Part shown: positions 25,701 to 33,799 of the stretch, piece after piece | Layout of the letters: the number at the start of each line of letters is the position of its first letter | Position numbering within the stretch: the stretch's first letter is position 1 | Assembly: GCF_021869535.1 (NCBI RefSeq) | Contig: NW_026262659.1 | Span: 10,044,001-10,108,000, forward strand | Reading direction: 5' to 3' | Origin: Mytilus californianus | Lineage: Eukaryota > Mollusca > Bivalvia > Mytilida > Mytilidae | DNA: 64,000 nt | Made by a program: the position numbers and the translations under genes | The notes under the pieces: generated by a model | Database searches by the model: none | The model's input: the letters and a program-made list of their open reading frames with translations, nothing else | What the model was told of the DNA's origin: nothing

Positions 25701-28700
25701 ATACAGATCTTTAGATTAATATAACTAAGAAGTGTGTAAAATTTTAAGCAATAATCATAAATCGTTTTTGAGATATGGCGCGATATGTGAAAAACCTCTC
25801 CCCCTTTTTTTACAAAATACTCAATAACTCAAAAATAAAATTTTGAATCATCACCAAAAAGTATACAGATCTTAAGGTTAATATAACTAAGAAGTGTGTA
25901 AAGTTTTAAGCAATAATCATAAATTGTTTTTGAGATACGGCGCGACATGTGAAAAACCCCTCCCCCTTTTTTAACAAAATACTCCATATCTCTAAAATAA
26001 AATTTTGAATCATCACCAAAAAGTATACAGATCTTAAGATTAATATAACTAAGAAGTGTGTAAAGTTTTAAGCAATAATCATAAATTGTTTTTGAGATAC
26101 GGCGCGACATGTGAAAAACCCCTCCCCCTTTTTTAACAAAATACTCCATATCTCTAAAATAAAATTTTGAATCATCACCAAAAAGTATACAGATCTTAAG
26201 ATTAATATAACTAAGAAGTGTGTAAAGTTTTAAGCAATAATCATAAACTGTTTTTGAGATATGGCGCGACATGTGAAAAACCTCTCCCCCTTTTTTTACA
26301 AAATACTCAATAACTCAAAAATAAAATTTTGAATCATCACCAAAAAGTATACAGATCTTAAGGTTAATATAACTAAGAAGTGTGTAAAGTTTTAAGCAAT
26401 AATCATAAATTGTTTTTGAGATACGGCGCGACATGTGAAAAACCCCTCCCCCTTTTTTAACAAAATACTCCATATCTCTAAAATAAAATTTTGAATCATC
26501 ACCAAAAAGTATACAGATCTTAAGATTAATATAACTAAGAAGTGTGTAAAGTTTTAAGCAATAATCATAAATTGTTTTTGAGATACGGCGTGACATGTGA
26601 AAAAAAACACACACCTGTTTTAGTTACAAAGTCCCGTAACTCAAGAAGTTTTAATCTCATTTTCACCAAAAAGTATACAGATCGTTTGACCATCATAAGA
26701 AACAACTATGTTAAGTTTAATGAAATTTGGATAAGTCATCCTCAAGTTACGGTGCGACATGTTTACGCCGGACAGACAGACAGATAGATGGACAGACATA
26801 CGGACGGACACCGGACATTTGTATACCATAATACGTCCAGTCAAAAATTGACGGGCGTATAAAAATGAGGTTAGTCAATATCGAACTTGAACTTCATTTT
26901 GTAATCAGGAACAACATATTAAAAATTGAAAAGCATTGGTTAAAGGATTTATAAGATATTGCATAGAAACGACATAATTTTAAGCCAGTTTCCAATCCAT
27001 CTTGGACCATTACATATGAACGGCAAGAGTGAAGTCAGTCAATATCAAACTTGAACTTCATTTTGTAATCAGTAACAACATATTAAAATTTGAAAAAGCA
27101 TTGGTTAAAGGGTTCATTAGATATGGCAAGGAAACTGTTGGTATCTGGGATCATCCCTTGCTGTCATAAACATTTTGAAAGAGATTATCTTACAGACTCA
27201 GAAATCAACCAATCAAGGTACTGGATTTTGTTTGTTGAGCACAATTTAGCACTGTGAGTAATAAGTTAAGTTTAATATCCATAAGCCCTGGTGTAATACC
27301 TTGATCAAATAATGCTCCAGCAAAACGAACTTTTATTAATCTTCCTCTGTGACAGGTATCATTTATTGTTCTAACACAATCTTCTGCATGGGACAACTGT
27401 CTGAATTTAACAAAAGCAAACCTGAAAGAAAAAATATTTTCAGAATACATGTTTACTAATTGGTCATATGTGATTTGATTATTTCAAATAAGAATTTCTT
27501 TATTTTTTTCTGTCTGAGTCTTTAAGATTGTGATTGATTATTTTTTACTTACTAATTTGGTTCTTTTCTTGGTAGGAATGTTCTAGAAAATGGTTCCCTT
27601 TGTTTTTTTACCTTATTTCAAAATCAGAATGACAAAGGTTTTACAATAATATATTCATAAACCATCTCCTTTAACTTCTGAGCACAATGAAATCATATTT
27701 GTCATCCATTTGAAAAACATCATCCTCAAAAGCCAACCAAATGTGACATCATGACGACACCATGCATCAAAATCTTATTTTTTAATGTTTGAGATATAAT
27801 ACACATACTGGAAAAATTTATACATCTAAAAAGGATTCAGTAATCCCTTAAACATTGTATGGTATATCAATAAAACAGACATTTCAGTGGAAATGCAGAA
27901 TCATTTTTAAGACTACTGGCTCTTAACAACCTGAATCACTCACGACAAAAATATGCCATTTTGATATTCATTTTCACATTTTTGGTCATGTGACGTATCT
28001 TTATATCTTACCTTGATGATAATTTATGCTGTTTACAGTTTCTATCAATCTATTACAGTTTTTAATATATCAGGTCAAGATGCTAAAATTTGTCCAAATT
28101 GTCATATAAAGGGCAATAACTCATTTTAGGAGTCACCTGAGAATTTCATTAGCAATGAAAGAGAGTTAGATCTTGACTTTCTGAGCATGCCAGTAAGATT
28201 TTCTCTTATGTGGTTTTAAAGATACAAGACAATTACTTTTATCAAACTGTTATGTTCTTCTTTTAGCCATGGTTGAAGTGTTGCTTTTTTGGCAAGGACA
28301 AAAAAGATAGGATTTTATACTAGATACCCAAATGATCCTTCAGTGTGAGGTTTTTTTTGACAGGAGATGATTTTTTTTAAAGTTTACTACAACAGACAAA
28401 GACAAGGATGGACGTTAAGTGATGGCAATGACTCATGTGGCCCATAGGGCAAAGCGAGCTTAAAAAATTTGATACGATTTCCAGGAAAAGCATTTCAAAA
28501 TATAGTTGCAATTCTTTGTAATATCTATGTGCAGCTTATACTCCTTATCAGCAAAACATTTCTTTACAATCAGGGGCTCCAATAGGGATGGAAAATAAGT
28601 GTATTTGGTATCAACTTTTTAATTACTATAATGGCAGCAATCTCAGCCGCAGTATAAAACAATATAAGGTAAATGAGTACAATTTCAGGGTATCAACCTA

Positions 28701-31700
28701 TTATTTACAAGGGTGAAGATTTCTGAAAAGTTTGAAAATAAATAAAATAAATAAATGATAAGTGATTATGATAATTCATACAGGCACATCAAGTCATCGA
28801 GATAAAATAGTGGAGAGTTGTCCACAAAATAATATTTTACACAGCAGTTTCATCTTTTCTTCTTATTCAATAAAACTAAATCATATATTAAACTAAGTAC
28901 CTACACTTTTCTTCTGTCATCCTTATTCGTTCGTACTCTCACAATCGTAGGGTGAAAATCTCTTACTAATTCTTCAACATCAGCCTTCAATATATATATA
29001 TGAAAAAAATATCTTAATAGGAAAAGCAGTGAAATCAATATATAAAAATTTCTCTTAAAAAAAATTAAATCCAAAAAATAAAACTATAACTTGATCTACG
29101 ACTCATTTAATTGATGTACACCTTACACTGATTCTATCAATCAAAGGTTGTTGATCATTCATTTAAAGGAACTGAAAATTGGGACCTCAATGCTATTCAA
29201 CTTTGTATTTTATTTACCCTTTTTAACCTTTTTGATTCGAGAGTCACTGATGAGTCTTTTATAGACGAAAGATGTGTCTGTCGTACAAAATTTTAATCCT
29301 AGTATCTATGATGAGGTTAGCATGAAAACAACTTTGGTTACTGCATCATTAACTAAGGTCAAAGTCACATGACTTTCATTGCACAGCCATTTATATCTTA
29401 ATTAAATTGATTCTATACACCATATATAGAATTGCCCTAATCACAAGTAGAATGTGTCCATAGTACATGGATGCCCCACTCGCACTATCATTTTCTATGT
29501 TCAGTGGACCGTAAACTGGGGTCAAAACTCTAATTTGGCATTAAAATTAGAAAGATCATATCATAGGGAACATGTGTACTAAGTTTCAAGTTGATTTGAC
29601 TTCAACTTCATCAAAAACTACCTTGACCAAAAACTTTAACCTTAAGCGGGACAGACAGACAGACGGACGGACGAATAAACGGACAGACGAACGAACGGAG
29701 TCAGACCAGAAAACACAATGCCCCTACTACTATCGTAGGTGAGGCATAAAAATCTAACATCCATCTTATAATCCTTAAAATGAACTAAAGACATGTTTCT
29801 ATGGATATATCAACTAAGGGACTGAAACTGAAACCTAATTTTAATAACTGGATCATTATAAAAGGTCATGGTCAGGTGACTCCTGTCAGATAGACATGTC
29901 TAGCTTGCAATGATTATATAGACCAAATACAGTTGACATATTGCTCATAGTGATTACAAAACAGACCTACACAAAATAACAAAATGTAGCACATTAAAAC
30001 CATGAAGATGGTTCAGAGTCACATGAATTCAGGCACACTGATATTTAAACCTTACAACACATGCAAATATAGCTGATAAACTGATATAACCTCAAAAACT
30101 TTATGCTTACTGTCCTTGAAGCGAGAAAAAAGATGCAAATATAATTTCCCAAAAAGGTTAAACAGGATTTTTGATATGATACTGCAATACATGGTACCAC
30201 TTAGCACCAAATACATAGGTCTCAAAAATATTTGTCCTTGAAGTTTGAAATGAGAAATGACTTATTGTTATAAAGAACAGTCTTTGGTGGACAATTCATT
30301 TTATCCCATTAAAAGGAAATGACCTTCCCTATATTCATAGATATCTTTTTTTGTTTATTTTTAACCTGTCTATCAGAGAACTAGATACTTTAAAGACACC
30401 AATGGCCATTCTTCAAATCTATTGAACCTATTAAATCTCCTTAAGTTCAGAAGCAATCAGCTGGTTATTTAGATTCAAGAATTGTAAAGAGAGTGCAGCT
30501 GGAGTCATCAACTATAATTTCAAAAGGGGGATTTACCATTTCCTCAAGGTTTGATAGTATTTGGTAAATCTTCTTCTTTCTTTACTGTGCCGGGCTCCTC
30601 TGGAGCATTATCACACAAATGGACTATATACTGTTCAAATCGGAGTCATGTGAGACAGGTTAAAAGCTGGATAAAAACAAGTTGGTTTTTGGAAGCTATA
30701 TTTGCTGATTCTCTCCTTGAAGAAGTCAAGAGAATCAGCCACGACCATGGCGTGTGGCATGGAGTTCCAAAGGACTATACCAGCGGGGAAGAATGAGTCC
30801 AGGTAGCTTCTGGTGGAGCAAGCTACTTGCTGCAACTTCTGTGTGTGTTCCTTGGTTGCTAGGTGAACCGGCTGTAGCGATAGTGATGGTATTTCAATCA
30901 GTTGGTTGACGACTCGAAATATCATGGTGCAGCGGGCCTTATATCTTCGTGACTGCAGGCTTTCTAGATTAAGTTGTTGGAGCATTGATATTACAGTGCT
31001 ATCTCTCCTGTAGTCACTCATGATGAATCTGGCTGCATGTCGCTGTATAGAACATATACAGAATTCTTCTAATTCCTTTTTATCTGTAAAGGCAGTTTTA
31101 ACCCTTTCGCCGATGAGTCCCGGTTTACCGGGATTCACGCTTCAGACAGCTGACGAGGAGTCCCGTTTTACCGGGATCGGAATACCTCTTTTATATTTCC
31201 CGCTCAAAACAGTGCAAACACGAGTTATCTTTCTTTGTTGAATACCAGGATGAAAGTGTAAACATGGCGCTTCCGTTTGTTGAAAACCGTGTCAAAATCA
31301 GAGGAAATTTACGGAATTTACGAGAATTTAAAATGAGGGAACATTTTTTTTGAAAGAATATGGAAGAATTGAAACCAAACTAGTACACTTTTTTGACATA
31401 AAATGTCGTTTCATGTACAAAACACTTGAAATGGACATCGTTCAGTGTAAGGAATTTGTACAGCCTCATTAAATTTTTCAAAATTTTGCCGTTTTGGGTT
31501 AAAAAATTACGATTTTGGGTCAAAAAGTAGAATTTTGAGAATTTCACCTAGATAATGCCGAAAATTTGAAAATTTGAATATTTTATGAAGAAAAAATTAT
31601 CAAAACATGAACAAAACTGTGAACATGGTGTTAGTGAATAAAATAAAGACACAAAATACTACAGACAAGTTTTTATTGACATTTATTATGAAGATCTCCC

Positions 31701-33799
31701 ACTTGAGTAATAGTAGCCAGGGAAGCCATCGTCTCAGAGTAGCTTCTGTCTGGGTAGCTATCGGTGAAAGGGTTAAGCAATAGTGGCCATGTGAAGGTAT
31801 ACATAACTGCATAATTCCGACCTTACAAAGGAGGATGCAGTATAGTTTCAATTGGTCCTTTGGTCCCCCAGGGGTTTTTTTTTTGGTTAAAGTATATGAA
31901 AATTATTCAAATATCAATGAATTCTGGAGGCCAAATGAGACAAAAGCTGACATAGGCCCTTGGGCCAGATGATCTAAAGAGGTGAAAATATGATGTGCTA
32001 TTGGGTTCAATGGAACCTTTGAGGCAGAGCACAATATTAATTATTTGATATATAAGATTTACCTTTGTCACAGATTCTTCAAGATTTCCAATATACACCT
32101 CTATATCTGTAAATATAACAAGAGGCTCTCAAGAGCCTGAATCGCTTACCTGTAATTTTTTGCTTAAATCTTTCATCAATGATTATTTTTGCTTTTCAAT
32201 ATATATTAATGAATGGCTTAAAACTTCCATTGAAATGTTCTTTGTATCTGTCATATTTTCTTCAAAATCAAAGAAATGCATTTTACCCCATGTTTCATTT
32301 TAGCCATAGTGGCTATGTTTCTTGACGTACAAGAAAATAAAATACAAAATTTATACTAGATACTCTGAAACTCATTCAGCCCAAGTTTGGCTGAAATTGA
32401 TTCAACATTTCAAAGGAGAAGTTTTTTAAAGTAAGCTAACTAAATGAACAAATTGTGAAAAATTGATTTTAAAGGGCAATAACTCCTTAAGGGGACAATT
32501 GACAATTTTGGTCATCGAACTTATTTGTAGATCTTACTTTGCTGAACATTTTTGCTGTTTACAGTTTATCTTTATCATTAATAACATTCAAGATAATAAC
32601 CAAAATCTGCAAAATTTCCTTAAAATTACAAATTAAGGGGCAGCAATCCAACAATGGGTTGTTAGATTCATCTGAAAATTTCAGGGCTGACAGAGCTTGG
32701 CCTAATAAACATTTTTACCTCTCATCAGATTAGCTCTAAATGATTTGGTTTATGAGAATTAAGCCAAAAATTGCATTTTACCCCTACGTTCTATTTTTAG
32801 CCATGGCAGCCATGTTTTTTTATGAAACAGAAAATAAAACACAAACTTTATTCTAGATACCCTTAGAATCATTCAGCTTAAGTTTAGTTGGAATTGGTTC
32901 AGTAGTTTCAGAGGAGAAGAAGTTTGAAATAGTTTACACCAGACGGACTACGACGGACGCCAAGTGATGGCAAAAGCTCACAGTTCCTTCAGAATGGTGA
33001 GCTAAAAACAGGAACTTATTGATAAAACATCTAACAACTAAATGGGTGATATATCACAAATAAAGATGAAGTAATATTATTATGGTTTCATTTTTTTTCA
33101 TTGGTACTAATTTTGGGATTGAAGAAAACTTGCAATTCCGTAGTTATTTGATTTAATTGAACATTCAAATTCATGGTTCACCTAAACCCACGAAATACCA
33201 AACATTTTTTTATCATACGAATATTTTAAAATGAATCTACATGTAAAAATATTTGATATGTTTGTTTAAAGTTCCAGCTGAAAGTTCCCAAAAAAAATAA
33301 AAATATTTGTTTACAGCAAAATAAATGTAATAAAATTAGGCAATATTTCATACAGCAAAATAAATGTAATTAGGTAATATTTCAGATATATTTTCATGAA
33401 AGTTTGTACACTGGACGACATTTATGCAAGTTACTTTGATATTAATATGATAGTTAATATAATATGACATTACATGATAGTATGCATATACATTACCATT
33501 ATTCTGATTTCCTGGTTTCTGGTTTACCAACAAAGACTTGTTATATTCAATACATTCCTCATTTACTGAAGAATTATCTATCTTGGAAGATGCGTCTGAA
33601 TCTGTAAGTTTTTCTTGAAATTGTACAGAACCTTTCACTGTAGTGTTGGGAATATTTTGTGAACTACATGGTGTTGTGGCATGCCTCAAATCACTTTCAA
33701 TCTCTATTGGTGTAACTGGTTGTGGTGAATTGGATGTAACCGACTCAAAATCATCACCTGGAACACCAAGTAAATCCTTCATAGACTTGGAAAAGCTAT
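10561..33799 (-). CDS. Gene A: two-RRM RNA-binding protein (multi-exon model, 5' end missing)
   Basis: Eight minus-strand exons join with consistent phases: 33799-33497, 32106-32063, 28984-28905, 27421-27300, 24027-23873, 22594-22536, 16166-15634 and 14377-14274. Two less certain exons follow (13725-13683, 10712-10561). The order is a Ser/Thr/Pro/Asn-rich N-terminal linker, RRM1 (RNP2 VYIGNL, RNP1 KVFAFVKF), a short linker, RRM2 (RYSLCYP ... MIFVRFIS), then a long polar tail rich in Ser, His, Thr and Asn. The RRM fold binds single-stranded RNA. The EVYIGNL opening is reminiscent of the TDRD10-type RRM, but no Tudor domain was found, so orthology is open. The rebuilt part is about 530 residues. 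Introns are loaded with repeats and TEs. Confidence 0.75.
11464..12581 (-). mobile_element. Nested pearl-like element, TACGACCGC family
   Basis: Inserted in the element at 11074-13365. The left end (attgcttcgccgagcgcaac) matches in reverse the right end of the element at 39372-41308. The right end is a hairpin, atacgaccgcaaaa/ttttttgcggtcgtat (12547-12576), preceded by a GACGATGACG-type run. Units carry ggggccaaa/ttaggccccc-type blocks and cattgtcca..aaacc. Poly(C) runs lie within it. Confidence 0.65.
11706..11850. repeat. Poly(C)/poly(A) low-complexity patch
   Basis: Three C runs of 8 to about 18 bases alternate with A/T runs. It is unlikely to be coding, although an open frame (11784-11987) crosses it. 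Run lengths are prone to assembly and sequencing error. Confidence 0.8.
13683..13725 (-). CDS. Gene A possible exon i
   Basis: A strong acceptor (polypyrimidine then tttacag) at 13725 follows exon h in the right phase and encodes ANYYFHFCAVVYQK. If the weak donor gtggaa at 13682 is used, the phase (1) matches the next candidate exon at 10712. If not, the frame reads to a TGA at 13659-13657 and the protein ends there. Confidence 0.4.
13880..14155. repeat. Dispersed repeat Z (TTGTCTCATTGGCAAT family)
   Basis: It shares gctgtatatcatatttgt, cttttatagctgaatatgc, gctcattgttgaaggcc and gttgtctcattggcaatta with copies at 17695-18285, 33985-34085, 34360-34605, 41845-42255 (reverse), 45165-45545, 46190-46490 (reverse) and 59745-59960 (reverse). 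It is non-coding. The TE class is not determined. Confidence 0.7.
14274..14377 (-). CDS. Gene A exon h: C-terminal linker
   Basis: A 104-nt exon, acceptor tatccaag, donor gtaagc, phase 1 to phase 0. It encodes VPTLNKDNLSTDGSYKSDQD then SCTTEAINYSYLKQ. No domain is visible. It is supported by splice signals and phase fit to exon g. Confidence 0.7.
14424..14970 (+). mobile_element. Pearl-like element, GGCTCCAAGGAGCC family
   Basis: It begins aaaggctccaaggagcctgt, where GGCTC..GAGCC is a small palindrome, then gtcgctcattttgctt, a ttttagccatg block and aagggcaataactccttaag. Related copies are at 27905-28466, 32119-33008 and 63393-64000. No clear 3' hairpin is present, so it is probably truncated. 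Confidence 0.55.
14975..15215 (+). repeat. Dispersed repeat fragment
   Basis: Contains the gagtttgaatgtccctttggtatcttttgcctcc motif seen also at 2085-2125 and 4090-4125, preceded by a T/G-rich stretch. The open frame over it (14968-15213) is hydrophobic low-complexity sequence and is not taken as a gene. Confidence 0.5.
15216..15633 (-). other. Gene A intron, no further feature
   Basis: AT-rich intron sequence between the repeat at 14975-15215 and exon g. Nothing else could be supported. Confidence 0.5.
15634..16166 (-). CDS. Gene A exon g: RRM2 RNP1 and long polar tail
   Basis: A 533-nt exon after acceptor tctatcatttcag, with perfect donor gtaagt. It opens MIFVRFISKRGAVEAFEKF, the RNP1-like strand and helix 2 of RRM2, then a basic stretch (RVAYHRKKQ). 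About 125 residues follow that are rich in Ser, Thr, His, Asn and Glu, with repeated SxKxSSH/EYSN-like patches, predicted to be disordered. It enters in phase 2 and leaves in phase 1. Confidence 0.9.
16167..17411 (-). other. Gene A intron, no further feature
   Basis: Intronic, AT-rich. A GC-richer patch near 17205-17420 flanks the foldback that follows. No exon or named repeat was recognised. Confidence 0.45.
17412..17535. repeat. Foldback palindrome in Gene A intron
   Basis: Arms at 17412-17456 and 17488-17535 pair through atacgatatttatccact and acagttaaatttt with a few mismatches. The centre carries a smaller hairpin, aaaacgc...gcgtttt, around tcggcgagcctc. It is similar in design to 1309-1421 and 58141-58251. 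Confidence 0.85.
17695..18285. repeat. Dispersed repeat Z, long copy
   Basis: Contains gctaacatgtttaacctgcc, cacattctgtatgtacctgtcc, gctgtatatcatatt and the terminal gttgtctcattggcaatcat. It is the most complete forward copy of family Z in the window. Confidence 0.65.
18322..19297 (+). mobile_element. Pearl-like element, TGTCTCGCC family
   Basis: Five diverged tandem units like those at 4336-5332 (caaagtcaatgaaccatgac, accactagtggttccc). It ends tgtctcactttttgactctgtcaaggcaagaca, a mutated version of the family hairpin. A (TA)n run lies at about 19245-19260. It lies in the Gene A intron between exons f and g. Confidence 0.65.
19369..19511. mobile_element. 143-bp MITE-like element
   Basis: The termini ctgcgttcacac and actgtgaatgcag are inverted (11 of 12 pairs). 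The interior is AT-rich with aattcgaattcg. No clear target duplication was seen, so the superfamily is left open. Confidence 0.5.
19512..22360 (-). other. Gene A intron, mostly featureless
   Basis: About 2.8 kb of intron. Near 20890-21080 there is a weak pearl-like 3' end: ggaatgacggaacgacggaa repeats at about 20992-21024, then acaattttgttgcagggcaa. A tggttgcttaacgtcc repeat motif lies near 21810. No exon was found. Confidence 0.4.
22361..22465. repeat. Short tandem duplication
   Basis: The word aaaacaatgttaataaaaat followed by gtaatt occurs twice about 65 bp apart just downstream of Gene A exon f. It is a recent local duplication with no coding content. Confidence 0.6.
22536..22594 (-). CDS. 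Gene A exon f: RRM2 helix 1 and strand 2
   Basis: A 59-nt exon with acceptor cattttgtag and consensus donor gtaagt, phase 0 to phase 2. It encodes TVAEKFNRINDFREVHFTP plus a split Gly. Placed between exon e and exon g it supplies helix 1 and strand 2 of RRM2. Confidence 0.85.
22861..23590. mobile_element. 730-bp TIR element with subterminal repeat clusters
   Basis: The left end gactcagagttgcgatgg and the right end caatcgcacttctgagtg are inverted. Inside the left end are about five copies of a gctgaagtgcgatggt-like word (22868-22985). Inside the right end are about three in reverse (accattgcacttcagcg, 23500-23590). CACT-type ends with clustered subterminal repeats resemble CACTA/EnSpm elements, but a 3-bp target duplication could not be confirmed. 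It is non-autonomous and sits in the intron between Gene A exons e and f. Confidence 0.65.
23591..23655 (-). pseudogene. Broken third copy of the cassette exon
   Basis: The acceptor and start of the unit are kept (encoding SYWCY then a 12-bp insertion, then YPRDNEPP). The 3' part with the TSSE codons and the gtacca donor is gone. The copy runs out at the border of the TIR element ending at 23590, so the insertion or an associated deletion probably destroyed it. Confidence 0.5.
23693..23745 (-). CDS. Candidate alternative cassette copy 2 of exon e 3' end
   Basis: A second 53-nt unit with the same acceptor, donor and phases. It encodes SYGCFPRDNESWRTSSE. It differs from copy 1 by changes around the Pro-Ser pair (Ser-Trp here). 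The open frame and splice signals are both retained. Confidence 0.5.
23783..23835 (-). CDS. Candidate alternative cassette copy 1 of exon e 3' end
   Basis: A 53-nt exon-like unit with acceptor gttatagcag and donor gtacca, phase 1 to phase 0, the same as exon e. It encodes SYGCFPRDNEPSRTSSE (after a split Gly), an alternative version of the RRM2 first strand in exon e. Only 37 nt separate it from exon e and from the next copy, too short for ordinary intron removal, so inclusion would have to exclude the others. Expression is not shown by the sequence. Confidence 0.5.
23873..24027 (-). CDS. Gene A exon e: linker and RRM2 first strand
   Basis: A 155-nt exon, acceptor tttaaag, donor gtacca, phase 1 to phase 0. 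It encodes a Lys/Glu then Ser/Thr-rich linker ending GRYSLCYPRDNEPPGTSSQ, which reads as the RNP2-like first strand and following loop of RRM2. Its 3' end and donor are repeated in tandem immediately downstream (23693-23835). Confidence 0.8.
24270..24513. repeat. Local tandem repeat, left of a nested element
   Basis: Unit of about 150 bp with gaacttgaacttcattttgt, aaaagcattggttaaagg and tacatntgaacggcaa. The array resumes at 26868-27145 after the pearl-like element, showing that the element inserted into an existing tandem array. Confidence 0.6.
24514..26864 (+). mobile_element. Pearl-like element, TACGCCCGTC family, with nested element
   Basis: It has the same left end (aaacaactgcgccatgagcg) and right end (gacgggcgtataaaa after a GACA/GACG run at about 26770-26810) as 3011-4022. 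It carries five or more 162-bp tandem units in the right half. A different element (24800-25657) is inserted after the second unit. Because 162 is a multiple of three, minus-strand frames stay open across units, which produces apparent 54-residue protein repeats. Confidence 0.7.
24800..25657 (+). mobile_element. Nested pearl-like element starting with a 16-bp palindrome
   Basis: It begins with the perfect palindrome GGGTTCCGCGGAACCC (24802-24817), then agtgtctcgcctac. It has four tandem units of about 180 bp (gcttctgtccaagtttggta, aggatagtttaagaaagtta), a gacgccgccgacgacaacga run, and ends with the hairpin-like tgtctcgctttttcgac...gtcgaaggcttgaca. It interrupts the element at 24514-26864. Confidence 0.65.
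26868..27145. repeat. Local tandem repeat, right of nested element
   Basis: Two units of about 145-150 bp (gtcaatatcnaacttgaact; cattggttaaaggnttnat). It is the continuation of 24270-24513. Confidence 0.6.
27300..27421 (-). CDS. Gene A exon d: RRM1 RNP1 and helix 2
   Basis: Acceptor tttttctttcag, donor gtatta, 122 nt. It encodes FAFVKFRQLSHAEDCVRTIN then the loop and last strand (RGRLIKVRFAG). The aromatic and basic positions of RNP1 are present. It leaves in phase 1, which fits exon e and also the two 53-nt cassette copies further downstream. Confidence 0.9.
27422..27904 (-). other. Gene A intron, no further feature
   Basis: AT-rich intron between exons c and d. Nothing could be supported. 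Confidence 0.5.
27905..28466 (+). mobile_element. Pearl-like element, GGCTC...GAGC family (diverged)
   Basis: Begins tggctcttaacaacctgaat (degenerate family end), contains aagggcaataactcatttta and agccatggttgaagtg, and ends tggcccatagggcaaagcgagc. It is a diverged single-unit copy of the family at 32119-33008. Confidence 0.5.
28905..28984 (-). CDS. Gene A exon c: RRM1 helix 1 to strand 3
   Basis: An 80-nt exon after an AT-rich acceptor ending ttgaag, encoding ADVEELVRDFHPTIVRVRTN and on to DDRRK. It leaves in phase 2 at donor gtaggt, so the split codon completes Val and gives KVFAFVKF (RNP1) across the junction with the next exon. The alternative donor two bases upstream would break the frame. 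Confidence 0.8.
28985..29220 (-). other. Gene A intron with short (TA)n
   Basis: A (TA)5-6 run at about 28990-29000 lies immediately upstream of exon c and replaces a normal pyrimidine tract. The rest is AT-rich intron. Confidence 0.4.
29221..29330 (+). repeat. Dispersed repeat fragment
   Basis: Contains gagtcactgatgagtctttt, atagacgaaagatgtgtctg and atcctagtatctatgatgag, matching the repeat at about 485-560. Confidence 0.55.
29340..29753 (+). mobile_element. Pearl-like element, single core, GCCCC family
   Basis: Core with ggtcaaaactctaatttggc and aagtttcaagttgatttgac, a gacagacagacggacggacg run at about 29651-29700, and the 3' end aatgcccctactactatcgt then aggtgaggcat. The layout matches the larger pearl-like elements. 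Confidence 0.6.
29790..30130 (+). repeat. Diverged units of the GAGGTCAAGGTCA family
   Basis: Units with ggtcatggtcaggtgactcc and cagatagacatgtctagc, related to 11074-13365 and 35610-36260, without recognisable ends. Confidence 0.45.
30131..30639 (-). other. Gene A intron, no further feature
   Basis: AT-rich intron between exons b and c. Nothing could be supported. Confidence 0.4.
30640..31097 (-). pseudogene. LINE reverse transcriptase C-terminal fragment
   Basis: The minus-strand frame contains IQRHAARFIMSDYRRDSTV, ESLQSRRYKARCTMIFRVVN and a SFFPAGIVLWNSMP motif. These are the hallmark region just C-terminal of the reverse transcriptase domain in Jockey/CR1/RTE-type non-LTR retrotransposons. 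Only the last ~145 residues survive. The upstream part continues past 31777 after removal of the piggyBac-type insertion. It is a dead fragment in a Gene A intron. Confidence 0.8.
31102..31772. mobile_element. 671-bp piggyBac-type MITE with TTAA duplication
   Basis: TTAA flanks both ends (31098-31101 and 31773-31776). The inverted ends are CCCTTTCGCCGATGAG and CTATCGGTGAAAGGG. Subterminal palindromes cccggtttaccggg and cccgttttaccggg follow the left end. TTAA duplication with CCCTTT ends is the piggyBac signature. It has no transposase frame. It is inserted in the LINE fragment. Confidence 0.85.
31777..31860 (-). pseudogene. LINE fragment, continuation beyond the MITE
   Basis: The sequence right of the TTAA continues the LINE on the minus strand (a degenerate leader to the AFTDKKELEEF segment, with one in-frame stop). 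Joining across a single TTAA restores continuity with 30640-31097. Confidence 0.5.
32063..32106 (-). CDS. Gene A exon b: RRM1 first strand (RNP2)
   Basis: A 44-nt exon between acceptor tatatttacag and donor gtaaat. It encodes IEVYIGNLEESVTK after a split Asp codon. VYIGNL is a canonical RNP2 hexamer. It enters in phase 1 and leaves in phase 0, matching both neighbours. It is too short to stand out by ORF length, and is supported by motif and phase. Confidence 0.85.
32119..33008 (+). mobile_element. Pearl-like element, GGCTCTCAAGAGCC family
   Basis: It starts with the palindrome ggctctcaagagcc. Two units of about 420 bp follow, each with ttttagccat.g, aagtttggctgaaattgatt and a caataactccttaagggg block. 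It ends gacggactacgacggacgcc, aagtgatggcaaaagctcac and ttcagaatggtgagc (stem gctcac/gtgagc). It lies directly beside Gene A exon b. Confidence 0.7.
33105..33240. mobile_element. Degraded copy of the CTGTGGATTCATT MITE
   Basis: In reverse orientation, carrying tgaacattcaaattcatggt, tcacctaaacccacgaaat and a final atgaatctac. It matches the interior of 10124-10329 and 53603-53815 but has lost its termini. Confidence 0.5.
33497..33799 (-). CDS. Gene A exon a: N-terminal low-complexity linker
   Basis: Acceptor cttttttccag precedes 33799 and donor gtaatg follows 33497. The 303-nt exon enters in phase 1 and leaves in phase 1. It encodes DSFSKSMKDLLGVPGDD followed by a Ser/Thr/Pro/Asn-rich, probably disordered stretch. 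The first in-frame Met is at 33782-33780. It could be the initiator if the upstream exon is non-coding, but the frame is open back to the acceptor, so an upstream coding exon is equally possible. None was found. Confidence 0.7.

Noticed and set aside
25829..26614. Open frames encoding repeated 54-residue units
   Set aside because: They are minus-strand read-through of a 162-bp pearl-like tandem repeat. Units vary without sparing codons and the same sequence recurs at 3479-3775 as part of a mobile element.
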